From: Bradyrhizobium sp. BTAi1
GTDB taxonomy: Bacteria; Pseudomonadota; Alphaproteobacteria; Rhizobiales; Xanthobacteraceae
Assembly: GCF_000015165.1 (NCBI RefSeq)
Contig: NC_009485.1
Location: 5,227,501 to 5,291,500, forward strand
Direction: 5' to 3'
Length of the DNA stretch: 64,000 bases
Position numbers and translations under genes: made by a program. The stretch's first letter is position 1. Each line of letters opens with the position of its first letter. Below are positions 8,504-17,600 of the stretch, piece by piece. A model generated the notes under the pieces. That model worked only from the letters and a program-made list of their open reading frames with translations, made no database searches and was not told the origin of the DNA.

Positions 8504-9651
8504 CACACGCGCTCCAGAATGCAGGTCGAGGCGGCGTGGCGCACGCCGAGCAGGCCACCGGTGCCGTGGGCAATGGCGAGGTCGCAGTTTTGCACCTGGA
8601 CCTTCGGATGGGCTTCGCCGCGCAATTGGCGCACGGCCTCGATCACCTTGGTCATGCCGCCGCGATTGACCGGATGGTTGCTGCAGAGCCCGCCGCCATC
8701 GGTGTTGAACGGCAGCTTGCCGACGCCGGAGATGAGGTTGCCGTCGGCGACGAACTTGCCGCCCTCGCCTTTCTTGCAGAATCCGAGATCCTCGAGCTGC
8801 ATCAAGACCGTGATGGTGAAGCTGTCATAGATCGAGGCGTATTTGATATCCTTGGGCGTCACGCCCGCCTCCGCGAAGGCGCGCGGGCCGGACCAGACGC
8901 CGGCCGAATAGGTCAGATCGAGATCCTTGCCGCCGCGCGGCCCCTTCATCGCCTCGCCATGGCCGATCAGCCGCACCAGCGGCTTCTTCAGGCTCTTGGC
9001 GATGTCGGGCGTGGTCACGATCAGCGCGCCGCCGCCATCGGTGACGACGCAGCAATCCATGCGATGCAGGGGATCGGAGATCATCGGCGAGTTGAGGACG
9101 TCCTCGACCGTGACAACCTCCTTGAGCATGGCATGCGGATTGTACTGCGCGTGATGCGAGGCAGCGACCTTGATCCAGGCGAGTTGCTCCGAGGTGGTGC
9201 CGTAATCGTGCATGTGGCGCATCGCACACATGCCATAGGCGTTGTGCGTGGTGGCGCCATAGGCCAGCTCGAAATCGGCCTCAGCGCCGGCGGCGCGCGG
9301 CGGCATCGGCCCGGTGCGCGGCTTGCCGGCGAGCGTGATCAGCGCAATCGAGCATTTGCCGGCTGCGATCGCTTCGGCCGCGTGCCCGACGTGAATGAGA
9401 TAGGAGCAGCCGCCGGTCTCGGTGGAATCGATGTGCCGAACCTTCAGGCCCAGATAATCGACCATCGGCCAGGCGCCGCCCGGCGCATCGCCGGCGCAGA
9501 AATAGCCGTCGACATCCTTGGCGCTGAGCCCGGCATCCTCGAGCGCGCCCTTGGCCACTTCGGCATGCAGCTGCGCGGTCGATTTGTCGGGTGCGTGCCG
9601 GGTCGGATGCTCATAGATCCCGGCAATGTAGGCCTTGCCTTTGATGGTCAA
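8503..9651 (-). CDS. SCP2-type thiolase / lipid-transfer protein
   Basis: 382 residues, a thiolase-fold protein. The start is a TTG ending at 9651 with GGAG just upstream; no suitable ATG is available. Cys82 in TGGCSYLIH is at the nucleophile position. The other thiolase motifs depart from canonical degradative thiolases: DSFT replaces NEAF, HPVNRGG replaces the GGHP loop context, and the C-terminal CxG cysteine is absent (GVRHAAS). This pattern fits the SCP2/Ltp group, which includes retro-aldolases of sterol side chains as well as thiolases. With the DUF35, MaoC and SDR genes it suggests chain shortening of bulky acyl-CoAs. Confidence 0.85.
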   Translation of the reverse strand: MTIKGKAYIAGIYEHPTRHAPDKSTAQLHAEVAKGALEDAGLSAKDVDGYFCAGDAPGGAWPMVDYLGLKVRHIDSTETGGCSYLIHVGHAAEAIAAGKCSIALITLAGKPRTGPMPPRAAGAEADFELAYGATTHNAYGMCAMRHMHDYGTTSEQLAWIKVAASHHAQYNPHAMLKEVVTVEDVLNSPMISDPLHRMDCCVVTDGGGALIVTTPDIAKSLKKPLVRLIGHGEAMKGPRGGKDLDLTYSAGVWSGPRAFAEAGVTPKDIKYASIYDSFTITVLMQLEDLGFCKKGEGGKFVADGNLISGVGKLPFNTDGGGLCSNHPVNRGGMTKVIEAVRQLRGEAHPKVQVQNCDLAIAHGTGGLLGVRHAASTCILERV

Positions 9652-9724
9652 TTCCGTCTCCGCTTCCTGTCGTTTCGTCCCGAATGGTTGGAGATTTTTT
9701 GGACCCTCGCACGAGCCTTGGCAA

Positions 9725-9744
9725 GCGCGGAAAATATTCCGCGC
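9725..9744. promoter_or_regulatory. Candidate operator palindrome upstream of the thiolase gene
   Basis: The arms GCGCGGAA and TTCCGCGC are a perfect 8-base inverted repeat around AATA, 74 bases upstream of the thiolase start codon. The size and position fit a dimeric repressor such as a TetR-family protein controlling the catabolic genes. No regulator gene is adjacent, so the assignment is inference. Confidence 0.45.
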
Positions 9745-9779
9745 GGTGGAGATGAGCCGTGGTCTTGCCCTTCTCCGCT

Positions 9780-9806
9780 GTCGTCCCAGGTCAAGCCCGG
9801 GACGAC
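9780..9806. repeat. Short inverted repeat GTCGTCCC...GGGACGAC
   Basis: Arms 9780-9787 and 9799-9806 are perfect complements. The central CAGGTCAAGCCCG matches the core of the palindrome at 6852-6959, so this is likely a short member of that family. Confidence 0.65.
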
Positions 9807-9917
9807 ACCGGTGATGACGCGCGATCTTGCCCATATCGAACTACGCATGACCTCGCATTCCCGCGGCAGACACTGCCCGGGTCATGCTGCTCTCGCTCAC
9901 CCTCATCAAGTCGGAGG

Positions 9918-10024
9918 GCGCAGGGAAGGCCAGGCGTCGGCTGACGCCTGCGGCCCGCCTGCTGAGAAAAAATGCAGGCGGCAGGTACCACAGGTGCAGC
10001 CGGAACAACCGGCCTTCCCTGCGC
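9918..10024. repeat. Nested palindrome with GCGCAGGGAAGGCC arms
   Basis: The left arm GCGCAGGGAAGGCC (9918-9931) and right arm GGCCTTCCCTGCGC (10011-10024) are perfect 14-base complements. Inside are smaller pairs such as CAGGCGTC/GACGCCTG (from 9931) and a GCCGCC-type pair. A long cruciform or RNA hairpin is possible. No gene covers it. Confidence 0.75.
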
Positions 10025-10667
10025 GACGGTCTTCACGCTTATACGCAGTCTGCCTGGTGCGCCGGCTTGTTGGCCACCATTCGCGACAATGCACTTCAGC
10101 GCACTGCGCGGGACACCAGCATCGGGGTGTCGGCACGCTGCGACTTCACGTCCACGCCCAGCCGTTCGTCCGCGCATCCGTGTAGGACACGCTGCGGCTC
10201 GATCGCGGCCATCGCTCCCCGCCTCGCGTGTCGTGACGATCGCGCGCAACGCCCCTTCCGAGTGAGGCGGGATGGGCGCAGTAGAACATGATTTCTGTTT
10301 TTCGTAAAGCGCCATCTGCCCGACGGGCCGTTGGCTGCGCGACGCGACGCTGGCGTCAGTCAAGACTGGGCCCCGCGCTCCGCCGGCATGCGACGACCCG
10401 AAGTTGCAGAAATGGCCGACGTGTCTTTCTTCATGAACCCAATCCGGGCTCAGCCCGACAACTTGAGGCAGGCTGCCATACGAGCCGCCGACAGCCAAGA
10501 CCGATCGCCGAACGGTGTTCGACGATGCCGCATCGTGCATGCCAGCTGCGCGACCGTCGGATCGCTCAACGTCGAAAGTTCGAGCCCCGCCGCTCCGGCT
10601 CGATCTCATCTTCCGTTGCTGAAACACAGTTCCGGCCGATCACGTCATCTACCGACAGGAGAGAGCA

Positions 10668-10982
10668 ATGCCGAGGACGATCCGCAAATTCTGGGGTCCG
10701 ATGAAGGGCCGCGCGACGCTCAACTTCAACTGGCCACTTATCAACCACGATTCCGTCGTGCTGATCACGGCAGCCGAGTATCAGACGACAACGCCCCCCA
10801 GCAACGAGCACCGCTTCATCGGCGCCGCCAACATCACGGTCGAGAACATTGCCCCGCACGGACCACCCTTCGATCCCAACCATGGCGTGACCTTCGTGGT
10901 GAAGGTCGATTGGGGCAGCCCGCTGCCGATCGTCACCGACATCACCGTCCTCGATAATCCGCCCATCGAAGTGCAGCTGTAG
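10668..10982 (+). CDS. Stand-alone copy of the N-terminal domain of the downstream protease
   Basis: 104 residues, no signal peptide, no cysteine. It begins MPRTIRKFWG and contains NIAPHGPPFDPNHGVTFVV and DWGS, features shared with residues 1-97 of the next gene; my hand alignment finds about 72 of 93 aligned positions identical. The main difference is a 5-residue insertion (near TTPPSNEH). The strand-rich pattern suggests a small beta sandwich. An AGGAGAG stretch precedes the ATG. Spacing to the protease gene is 27 bases, so the two form an operon. Function unknown; a regulator, carrier or inhibitor of the protease is conceivable, but nothing in the sequence proves it. Confidence 0.75.
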   Translation: MPRTIRKFWGPMKGRATLNFNWPLINHDSVVLITAAEYQTTTPPSNEHRFIGAANITVENIAPHGPPFDPNHGVTFVVKVDWGSPLPIVTDITVLDNPPIEVQL

Positions 10983-11009
10983 TTTCTTGATCGAACCAGG
11001 AACAGGCAC

Positions 11010-11912
11010 ATGCCCCGTACGATTCGAAAATATTGGGGAGCGTTCCGTGGCCGCGAGACGCTCAATTTCAACTGGCCGGCGATCGACCACGACTCCGTCG
11101 TTCTGGTCACCGCCTCCGAATACAACGCCCAGCACGCCCGCTTCATCGGAGCGGCATCGATTACTGTATCGAACATCGCGCCTCACGGCCCGCCCTACGA
11201 TCCGAACCACGGCGTCACTTTCGTGGTCAATGCCGACTGGGGCTCAGCCATCAACGTCGTCACCGACATCACCGTGCTCGACGCCAAGCCGCTGGAGGTC
11301 CAGACTTACCTGCCACCGCGACCTAACAATATGGGACTGCGCATGCAGTACCAGGAATCCAATGAGTGGTGCTGGATGGCCGTCGCGACCAGCATCAACC
11401 ATTTCTATAATCCGGCAAGCACCTGGACGCAGTGCCAGATCATGACGGTGGTGGGGCATAACATCAACGGCTTCCCCTCCAACACGAGCGCATGCCCCAG
11501 CGCGCAGGTGCTCAGGGACCACCCGGCGCTCGCCAAGGCCCTCGCGAATCCCTACGACAAGGCAGTCGAGTTCATCCTCGACGACGCCGCCTATGGGATA
11601 GATCGCCGCTATCTGAAATCCGGCGGCGTGACCGATCCACTGAAGGTCACCGGCAATTTCGACAGCTATCACGGCGCCGACCTCAGCCTCCAGCAGATTG
11701 CGGCCCAGATCAATGCGGGCCGGCCGATCGCGGTCGACATCACCTGGCGTGACAACTCCGGCTCACACGTGGTGGCGATCGCCGGGGTGCTCGGGGACAG
11801 CCTGCTGATCCTCGACCCTGCCAATGGCGAATCCGTGGTCCGGTTCGGCGACTTCCCGGGGACCTACTTCAACGGCGCCAAGCTGGACGGCTACACGTTC
11901 ACCAAACGATAG
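11010..11912 (+). CDS. Papain-like cysteine protease (C39/C70-like) with duplicated N-terminal domain
   Basis: 300 residues. Residues 1-97 repeat the upstream 104-residue protein. Residues 105-300 form a papain-like domain: Cys121 in NEWCWMAV starts the core helix, His253 lies in GSHVVAIAGV, and Asp269 (or Asn272) in LILDPANGES completes a Cys-His-Asp/Asn triad. The ESNEWCW arrangement resembles the QxxxxWCW motif of AvrRpt2-like (C70) and C39-like peptidases. There is no signal peptide, ABC exporter or double-Gly leader, so it is not an obvious bacteriocin-processing enzyme. The start has AGGAACAGGC upstream. Substrate and secretion route are unknown. Confidence 0.78.
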   Translation: MPRTIRKYWGAFRGRETLNFNWPAIDHDSVVLVTASEYNAQHARFIGAASITVSNIAPHGPPYDPNHGVTFVVNADWGSAINVVTDITVLDAKPLEVQTYLPPRPNNMGLRMQYQESNEWCWMAVATSINHFYNPASTWTQCQIMTVVGHNINGFPSNTSACPSAQVLRDHPALAKALANPYDKAVEFILDDAAYGIDRRYLKSGGVTDPLKVTGNFDSYHGADLSLQQIAAQINAGRPIAVDITWRDNSGSHVVAIAGVLGDSLLILDPANGESVVRFGDFPGTYFNGAKLDGYTFTKR

Positions 11913-12373
11913 CGCGCCCAAGGTCGCAACGAGCGGCAGATAGGTCCGTGGCGTCCATCGATCGAGGACGTGCACTCATCGCACGTTCGATCGCATTGCT
12001 CCTGAGCAATGCGATCAGCACGACAATCCAGAGCTGCCCAAACTCTGGATTGCTTTGTCACGAAGTCCGCCCTCGAGGTTCGCCGATTGCGAGATCGGGG
12101 GATCCTCTCGATGCGGACGAACTGCCCTCGCAACACGGTCGATGTCGATGCAGTGATCAACCAGCTCAAACAGCGCAATTGAGCTTGCGAGTGTTGGCAT
12201 CTCTCCTCCGTCCCGTGACCGAAATGTCCCGGACGTCACTCGGGTCACCCCGCGTCAGCTCAAATCGCGCAAGCGGCGTCACGGAACGAAGCGCGTGACC
12301 GGCCGTTGCCCCTGCGCTGCATCATTTCCCGGATCCTCCGGCTGTCATGCACGCCTTTCCATGAGGGCAGATC
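11913..12373. other. 461-base intergenic region
   Basis: No coding frame here has protein-like composition. The region holds the diverged palindrome at 12020-12062 and the leader of the following hydrolase gene (GAGGGC shortly before its ATG). I see no terminator with a clear T-run after the protease gene. Confidence 0.5.
12020..12062. repeat. Dispersed palindrome, 'CTCTGGATTG' family, short copy
   Basis: CAATCCAGAG (12024-12033) pairs perfectly with CTCTGGATTG (12043-12052), with flanking GCACGA/TTTGTC partly extending the stem. It is a shortened relative of the repeats at 8009-8088 and 14544-14616. Confidence 0.7.
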
Positions 12374-13426
12374 ATGACCGCAGCCCGGACCACGGCACGT
12401 GCACTGGCAGCATCAACGCCGAGCCTCCTTGCCAGCCCAGTTCCATCCTTGAGGCCTCTGGCGCGTCGCGGCAAGTCGCTGTCCAAGACTCATCCCTTTC
12501 TGCTGGCAGCAGCAGCGACCACGGCCGCCTTGGTCGTCACCGCCCTGATCAATCGCCGGCTGGCCAAGTCCGCCGAACGGGCCAATCCGCCTGCCGGCCA
12601 GTTCATGGATGTCGACGGCGTCCGGCTGCATTATGTCGAGCGCGGCACCGGCATGCCGCTGGTGCTGCTGCATGGCAACGGCAGCATGATCCAGGACTTC
12701 GCCTCAAGCGGGCTGATCGACCTGGCTGCGCAGAACTACCGCGTGATCGCGTTCGATCGGCCGGGCTTCGGCCACAGCGACCGGCCGCGCAATGTCGTCT
12801 GGACGCCGACGGCGCAGGCCGGCTTGATCAAGAGCGCGCTCGACCGGTTGGGCGTGTCGGAGGCCTTCGTCCTCGGCCACTCCTGGGGCGCCTCCGTGGC
12901 GGTTGCGCTGGCCCTCGAACATCCCGCCATGGTCAAGGGCATGGTGCTCGCCTCCGGCTATTACTATCCGACCTTCCGTTCCGACGTGGTGGCAGGATCC
13001 GCTCCCGCCATTCCGCTGCTGGGCGACATTCTGCGCTACACGATCTCTCCCCTGATCAGCCGCATGATGTGGCCGCTGCTGATGGCCAAGCTGTTCGGTC
13101 CCCGGTCGGTGCCGGCCAAGTTTGCCGGTTTTCCGAAGGAACTGGCGGTCCGCCCGTCGCAGATCCGCGCCTCCGCCGCAGAAGCCGCCCTCATGATTCC
13201 CGATGCATTCCGCTTCAGGAAGGCCTACGGTGACTTGAAGATGCCGGTCGTGATCGTTGCCGGCGACCAGGACCGCCTGATCGATATCGACGCGCAATCC
13301 CGGCGTCTGCATCAGGCTATCAGCCACAGCACGTTTCGCCGGGTTCGCGGCGCTGGCCACATGGTTCATCAGACGGCGACCGAGGCCGTCATGTCCTCGA
13401 TCGACGAGGTGGCCGCAGCGGCCTAG
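12374..13426 (+). CDS. Alpha/beta hydrolase, membrane-anchored
   Basis: 350 residues. A single hydrophobic segment at about 42-60, followed by Arg residues, suggests an N-terminal membrane anchor. The hydrolase core follows: oxyanion loop LLHGNG (98-103), FDRPGFGHSD, nucleophile elbow GHSWG with Ser170, acid in AGDQDRLID and catalytic His in GAGHMVHQ. This is the layout of epoxide hydrolase/haloperoxidase-like enzymes. The substrate is unknown. The ATG at 12374 has GAGGGC upstream. The next gene starts 69 bases downstream on the same strand. Confidence 0.83.
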   Translation: MTAARTTARALAASTPSLLASPVPSLRPLARRGKSLSKTHPFLLAAAATTAALVVTALINRRLAKSAERANPPAGQFMDVDGVRLHYVERGTGMPLVLLHGNGSMIQDFASSGLIDLAAQNYRVIAFDRPGFGHSDRPRNVVWTPTAQAGLIKSALDRLGVSEAFVLGHSWGASVAVALALEHPAMVKGMVLASGYYYPTFRSDVVAGSAPAIPLLGDILRYTISPLISRMMWPLLMAKLFGPRSVPAKFAGFPKELAVRPSQIRASAAEAALMIPDAFRFRKAYGDLKMPVVIVAGDQDRLIDIDAQSRRLHQAISHSTFRRVRGAGHMVHQTATEAVMSSIDEVAAAA

Positions 13427-13495
13427 CCCGAAGGGCTGCCGCCGCACCGCGCGTCGCGGGCGCGGAGGCCGCGACGACAAGGGGGAGCGATTGTG

Positions 13496-14494
13496 ATGCC
13501 CGCCGAGGGCGCGAGCATGCCAGTCTGGCACGAAAAGCATCTGCGCGCCGCAACCAAAGCGGCTGGCGTCGCCCTGTGGTCGTGGAACGTCGACACCGAC
13601 GCCATCACGATGGATGAGCGTGCCTATGAGCTGTGGGAGGTGTCCAAAACCCACGGCCAGATCACGTTCGAGGTCCTGTCGCGGAACATCCATCCGGCCG
13701 ATCTGGAGCGGGTGAGATCGGCGTTCTCCGCGACGCGATCCATCGTCGGCGCCTATGAGATCGATTTCCGCATTCTGGCTGATGGCGAGGTCCGCTGGAT
13801 CTCAGCGCGCGGCCAAGGCGATGACGCCGACATCGCCGACCGGCTGATGTTCGGTATCTTCCTCGACGTGACCCAGCGCAAGCAGGCCGAAGAAGCCAAC
13901 GAGCTGCTGGCAGGCGAGATGAGCCACCGGGTCAAGAACCTGCTGACGATCGCCACGGCACTGACGCAGATGACGTCGCGCACGGCGGCGACGAAGGAGG
14001 ACATGGCCCATGATCTCGCCAGCCGGTTGATCGCGCTGGGCCGTGCGCAGGACCTGATCCATTCAAGGCCAGGCCGGACGAGCGCTGCGGCCCTGCTCGG
14101 CGATCTCGTCTCCGTGCTGCTTGCCCCTTACGACGAGAAAGGCGCCAGCGTCCGCATCCGCGTGTCGGTGCCCAAGATGAATGTCGGAGAACGCTCGAGC
14201 ACGACATTGGCACTGGTCATCCACGAGCTCGCGACCAACTCGGCGAAATACGGCTCGCTGTCGGTCTCGAGCGGCACGCTGGACGTGTCGTGCAGCGCGC
14301 ATGACGACGAAGTGGTGATCATGTGGACCGAGCGCGGCGGGCCGCCGAAGTCGGCCGACACCACCGAAGGCTTCGGCAGCAAACTGATCCATCGCAGCAT
14401 GAGCGCCCAGCTCGGCGGCACCATCGCCTTCGACTGGTCCGCCGAAGGCCTCGTCGTGACGCTGCGCATGAGCCGGGAGCGGATGGCGAATTGA
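13496..14494 (+). CDS. HWE-family PAS sensor histidine kinase
   Basis: 332 residues, soluble. A PAS domain covers about 15-130 (PAS fold ending GIFLDVTQRKQAEE). The kinase part has the HWE phospho-acceptor box EMSHRVKNLL with His144, an N-box IHELATNSAKYG, and the WTERGG motif that supplies the W-x-E of the HWE name. The usual F box is missing, as expected for this family. HWE kinases are typical of alphaproteobacteria and often act in light, redox or general stress signalling. The start is ATG at 13496 or GTG at 13493, both behind GGGGGAG. No response regulator is adjacent. Confidence 0.9.
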   Translation: MPAEGASMPVWHEKHLRAATKAAGVALWSWNVDTDAITMDERAYELWEVSKTHGQITFEVLSRNIHPADLERVRSAFSATRSIVGAYEIDFRILADGEVRWISARGQGDDADIADRLMFGIFLDVTQRKQAEEANELLAGEMSHRVKNLLTIATALTQMTSRTAATKEDMAHDLASRLIALGRAQDLIHSRPGRTSAAALLGDLVSVLLAPYDEKGASVRIRVSVPKMNVGERSSTTLALVIHELATNSAKYGSLSVSSGTLDVSCSAHDDEVVIMWTERGGPPKSADTTEGFGSKLIHRSMSAQLGGTIAFDWSAEGLVVTLRMSRERMAN

Positions 14495-14543
14495 TGCGTC
14501 TGGCGGGCTCGTGGCGCTTCGCTCATGCGGACGCCGACTCTCG

Positions 14544-14616
14544 GCGAGCGCAGCGAAGCGATCCAGGACGTCACGAGGACTCTGGATTGCTTCGTCGCTC
14601 CGCTCCTCGCAATGAC
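14544..14616. repeat. Dispersed palindrome, 'CTCTGGATTGCTTCGTC' family, copy 3
   Basis: The left arm GCGAGCGCAGCGAAGCGATCCAGG (starting 14544) and the right arm TCTGGATTGCTTCGTCGCTC... (14581-14616) are near complements. It lies between the convergent HWE kinase and indolepyruvate oxidoreductase genes and could double as a bidirectional transcript end. Confidence 0.78.
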
Positions 14617-14630
14617 GGAGAGGCCAAGCC

Positions 14631-17600
14631 CTACTCCGCCGCCATCTGCCGTGGCGCGGGCGGCGGGCTGGCGAGGTCGGCGGCGAGCTGGGCGTAGCGC
14701 GCCTTGGCGTCCTGCACCGCCTTCTCCTTGACCGGGCCGTAGCCGCGGATCTTGTCGGGCAGCGACAGGAATTCGGCCGCGATGTCGGCGTTGGCCGGCG
14801 ACAGCAGGCTCAGCACGGTCGCGACGTCCTTCTCGTAGCCGGCGATCAGGTCGCGCTCCATCTTGCGCTCGGCGGAATAGCCGAAGATGTCGAGCGGCGT
14901 ACCGCGCAGGCTCTTCAGCTTCGCCAGCAGCCGGAACATCTTCATCATGCCCGGGCCATAGCTTTTCTTCTTCGGACGACCCTGCGGGTCCAGGCCGGAA
15001 TTGAAGATCGGCGGCGCCAGGTTGAAGGAGATCTTGTAATCCCCCTCGAAGGCGTCGTGCAGCTGCTTCTCGAAGGTGCCGTCTGAGAACAGCCGCGCCA
15101 CCTCGTACTCGTCCTTGTAGGCGAGCAGTTTTGCGTAATTGATCGCGACCGCGCGCGGCAGCGCTTCGCCATAGCCACCCTTGTCGGCGGCGTCGCGAAC
15201 CTGGTCGACCAGCTTGCGATAGCGCTTGGCGAGCCGTGCGTTCTGATACGCCGTGAGATAGGTCATGCGATGGGCGATGATCTCGTCCAGCGTCATGGCG
15301 TCGAGCGCTTTCGGCGGCACCGTCTCGTCCTGGCCGGTCATCATCGCGGCGACGCGCTCGGGATTGACGACCACCAGACGGCCGAGCCGGAACGCCTCGG
15401 TATTCATCTTCACCGCAACGCCATTGATCGCGATCGCCTTCTCGATCGCCTCGGCCGAGAGCGGCAGCAGGCCCTTCTGATAGGCGTAGCCCATCATCAT
15501 CATGTTGGTGGCGATGGAATCGCCGAGCAGCGCCTCGGCTGGCTTGGTGAAATCGAAGAATGTGGAGTCCTTGCGCAGCGCGGTCTCGAGCAGGCTCGTC
15601 ACCTTGCGGTTCTGAAAGTTGAAGTCGCGATTGAGCACAAAGTCGGCAGTCGGGATCAGATGGCTGTTGATCACGCCATGGGTGCGTTCGGCATCGCACA
15701 GCGTGATCGTCTCCTTGGCGCCGGCCACCACCTCATCGGCGGCGATGACGAGATCGGCGGTGCCGGTGACGATGCGCGAGCAGGTCACGTCGGCGGTGTT
15801 CTGCGACAGGCGGACGTGGCTCAGCACCGCGCCGCCCTTCTGCGCGAGGCCCGACATGTCGAGGATCATCGAAGCCTTGCCCTCGATGTGCGCGGCCATA
15901 CCGAGCAGCGCACCGATGGTCAGCACGCCGGTGCCGCCGACACCGCCGACCGCGACGTTGTAGGGCCGGTCCAGCGACGGCTTGGTCAGCGGCTCCGGCA
16001 TCTCGCCGATGTCGCCGAGCTCGGCCGGCGCGCGCGAGCGCGGCTTGCCGCCGTCGATGGTGACGAAGGATGGGCAGAAGCCCTTCACGCAGGAATAGTC
16101 CTTGTTGCAGGAGGACTGATTGATGACGCGCTTGCGGCCAAGCTCGGTCTCCAGCGGCTCGACCGAGATGCAGTTCGACTGCACCGAGCAGTCCCCGCAG
16201 CCTTCGCAGACGGCCGGGTTGATGAACACGCGGCGCTGCGGATCCTCCATCGTGCCGCGCTTGCGGCGGCGGCGCTTCTCGGCCGCACAGGTCTGCACGA
16301 ACACGATGGCCGAGGCGCCCTTGGTCTGGCGCAGCGTCTTCATGACGTTCTCGAGCTCGTCGCGATGCGCTGTTTTGACGCCCGGCGCGATGCTGTCCGC
16401 CGGATAAGCGTCGGGATTCTCCGAGACCAAATAGATCTCGCGGATGCCCTCGGCGTGCAGCTGGAAGGTGATCTGCTGCGGCGACAGGTCGCCGTCATGG
16501 CGCTGGCCGCCGGTCATCGCGACCGCGTCGTTGTAGAGGATCTTGTAGGTGATGTTGGCCTTGGAGGCGATCGCCTGGCGGATCGCGAGGCTGCCGGAAT
16601 GGAAATAGGTGCCGTCGCCGAGATTGGCGAAGATGTGGCTCTCGTTCGTGAACGGCGCGATACCGACCCACGGCACGCCTTCGCCGCCCATATGGGTGAA
16701 GGTCTCGGTGTTGCGGTTCATCCACAACGACATGAAGTGACAGCCGATGCCGGCCAGCGCGCGGCTACCCTCGGGCACCTTGGTCGAGGTGTTGTGCGGA
16801 CAGCCGGAACAAAAATACGGCGTGCGCGCGACCGGCGACACCAGTTGCATCTGCGACGCGTCGCGGCCGTTGAACCAGTCGGCCTTGGCGCGCAGCATGG
16901 CCTTGATCTCGGGGTTGAGATCGAGGCGGAGAAGACGCTCGGTCAGCGACGTGGCGAGCGAGGCGACGGAGAGCTCGGTGGCGAACGGCAGGAAACGCTT
17001 GTCGTGCTCGTCCATCTTGCCGACGATGCGGGGACGGACGTCGTCGCGCCAGTTGAACAGCTCCTGCTTGACCTGGTTCTCGACGATCTCGCGGCGCTCC
17101 TCGACGATGAAGATTTCCTCGAGGCCGACCGCGAACTGCCGCACTCCCTCCGGCTCCAGCGGCCAGGGCATGCCGATCTTGTAGAGCCTGAGCCCAATCT
17201 TGGCGGCAACCTCCTCGGTGATACCGAGCTCGCGCAGCGCCTGGCGGATGTCCTCATAGCTCTTGCCCGACGCCATGATGCCGTAGCGGGCGTTCGGGCT
17301 ATCCATCGTGACGCGGTTGACCTTGTTCGCGCGGGCGAAGGCGATCGCGGCAAAGCCCTTGTAGTCCTGTAGCCGGCGGTCCTGGTCGAAGCGGTCGTCG
17401 GGCCAGCGCAAATTGAGGCCACCCGGCGGCATCTCGAAATCGGTGGGAATGACGAAGGGTGTCATCTCGTCGTTGAGGTTGATCTCGGCGGTGGTCTCGA
17501 CCGTCTCGGTGATCACCTTCATGCCGACCCAGCAGCCGGAATAGCGCGACATCGCAATGCCGAGCAGGCCCATCTCGATCATCTCATGGATCGACGACGG

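Larger units (their letters stand above)
9652..10667. other. About 1 kb with no supported gene; palindromes only
   Basis: Both strands carry long open frames here, but their translations are Arg/Ser/Gly-rich, lack domains and overlap each other, so I do not call genes. The stretch contains an operator-like palindrome (9725-9744), a short inverted repeat (9780-9806) and a nested palindrome (9918-10024). Parts of it remind me of a dispersed non-coding sequence seen across Bradyrhizobium genomes, but I cannot verify this. The last 40 bases contain the ribosome binding site of the following gene. Confidence 0.55.

Noticed and set aside
9791-10627. A 278-codon minus-strand frame and an overlapping 135-codon plus-strand frame in the gene-poor region
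   Set aside because: Both have non-protein composition (Arg, Ser, Gly rich, no hydrophobic pattern) and overlap palindromes; they look like open non-coding DNA.
15270-17372. A 700-residue plus-strand frame across the indolepyruvate oxidoreductase gene
   Set aside because: Same shadow effect; no motif, no ribosome binding site, and full-length homology signals lie on the minus strand.
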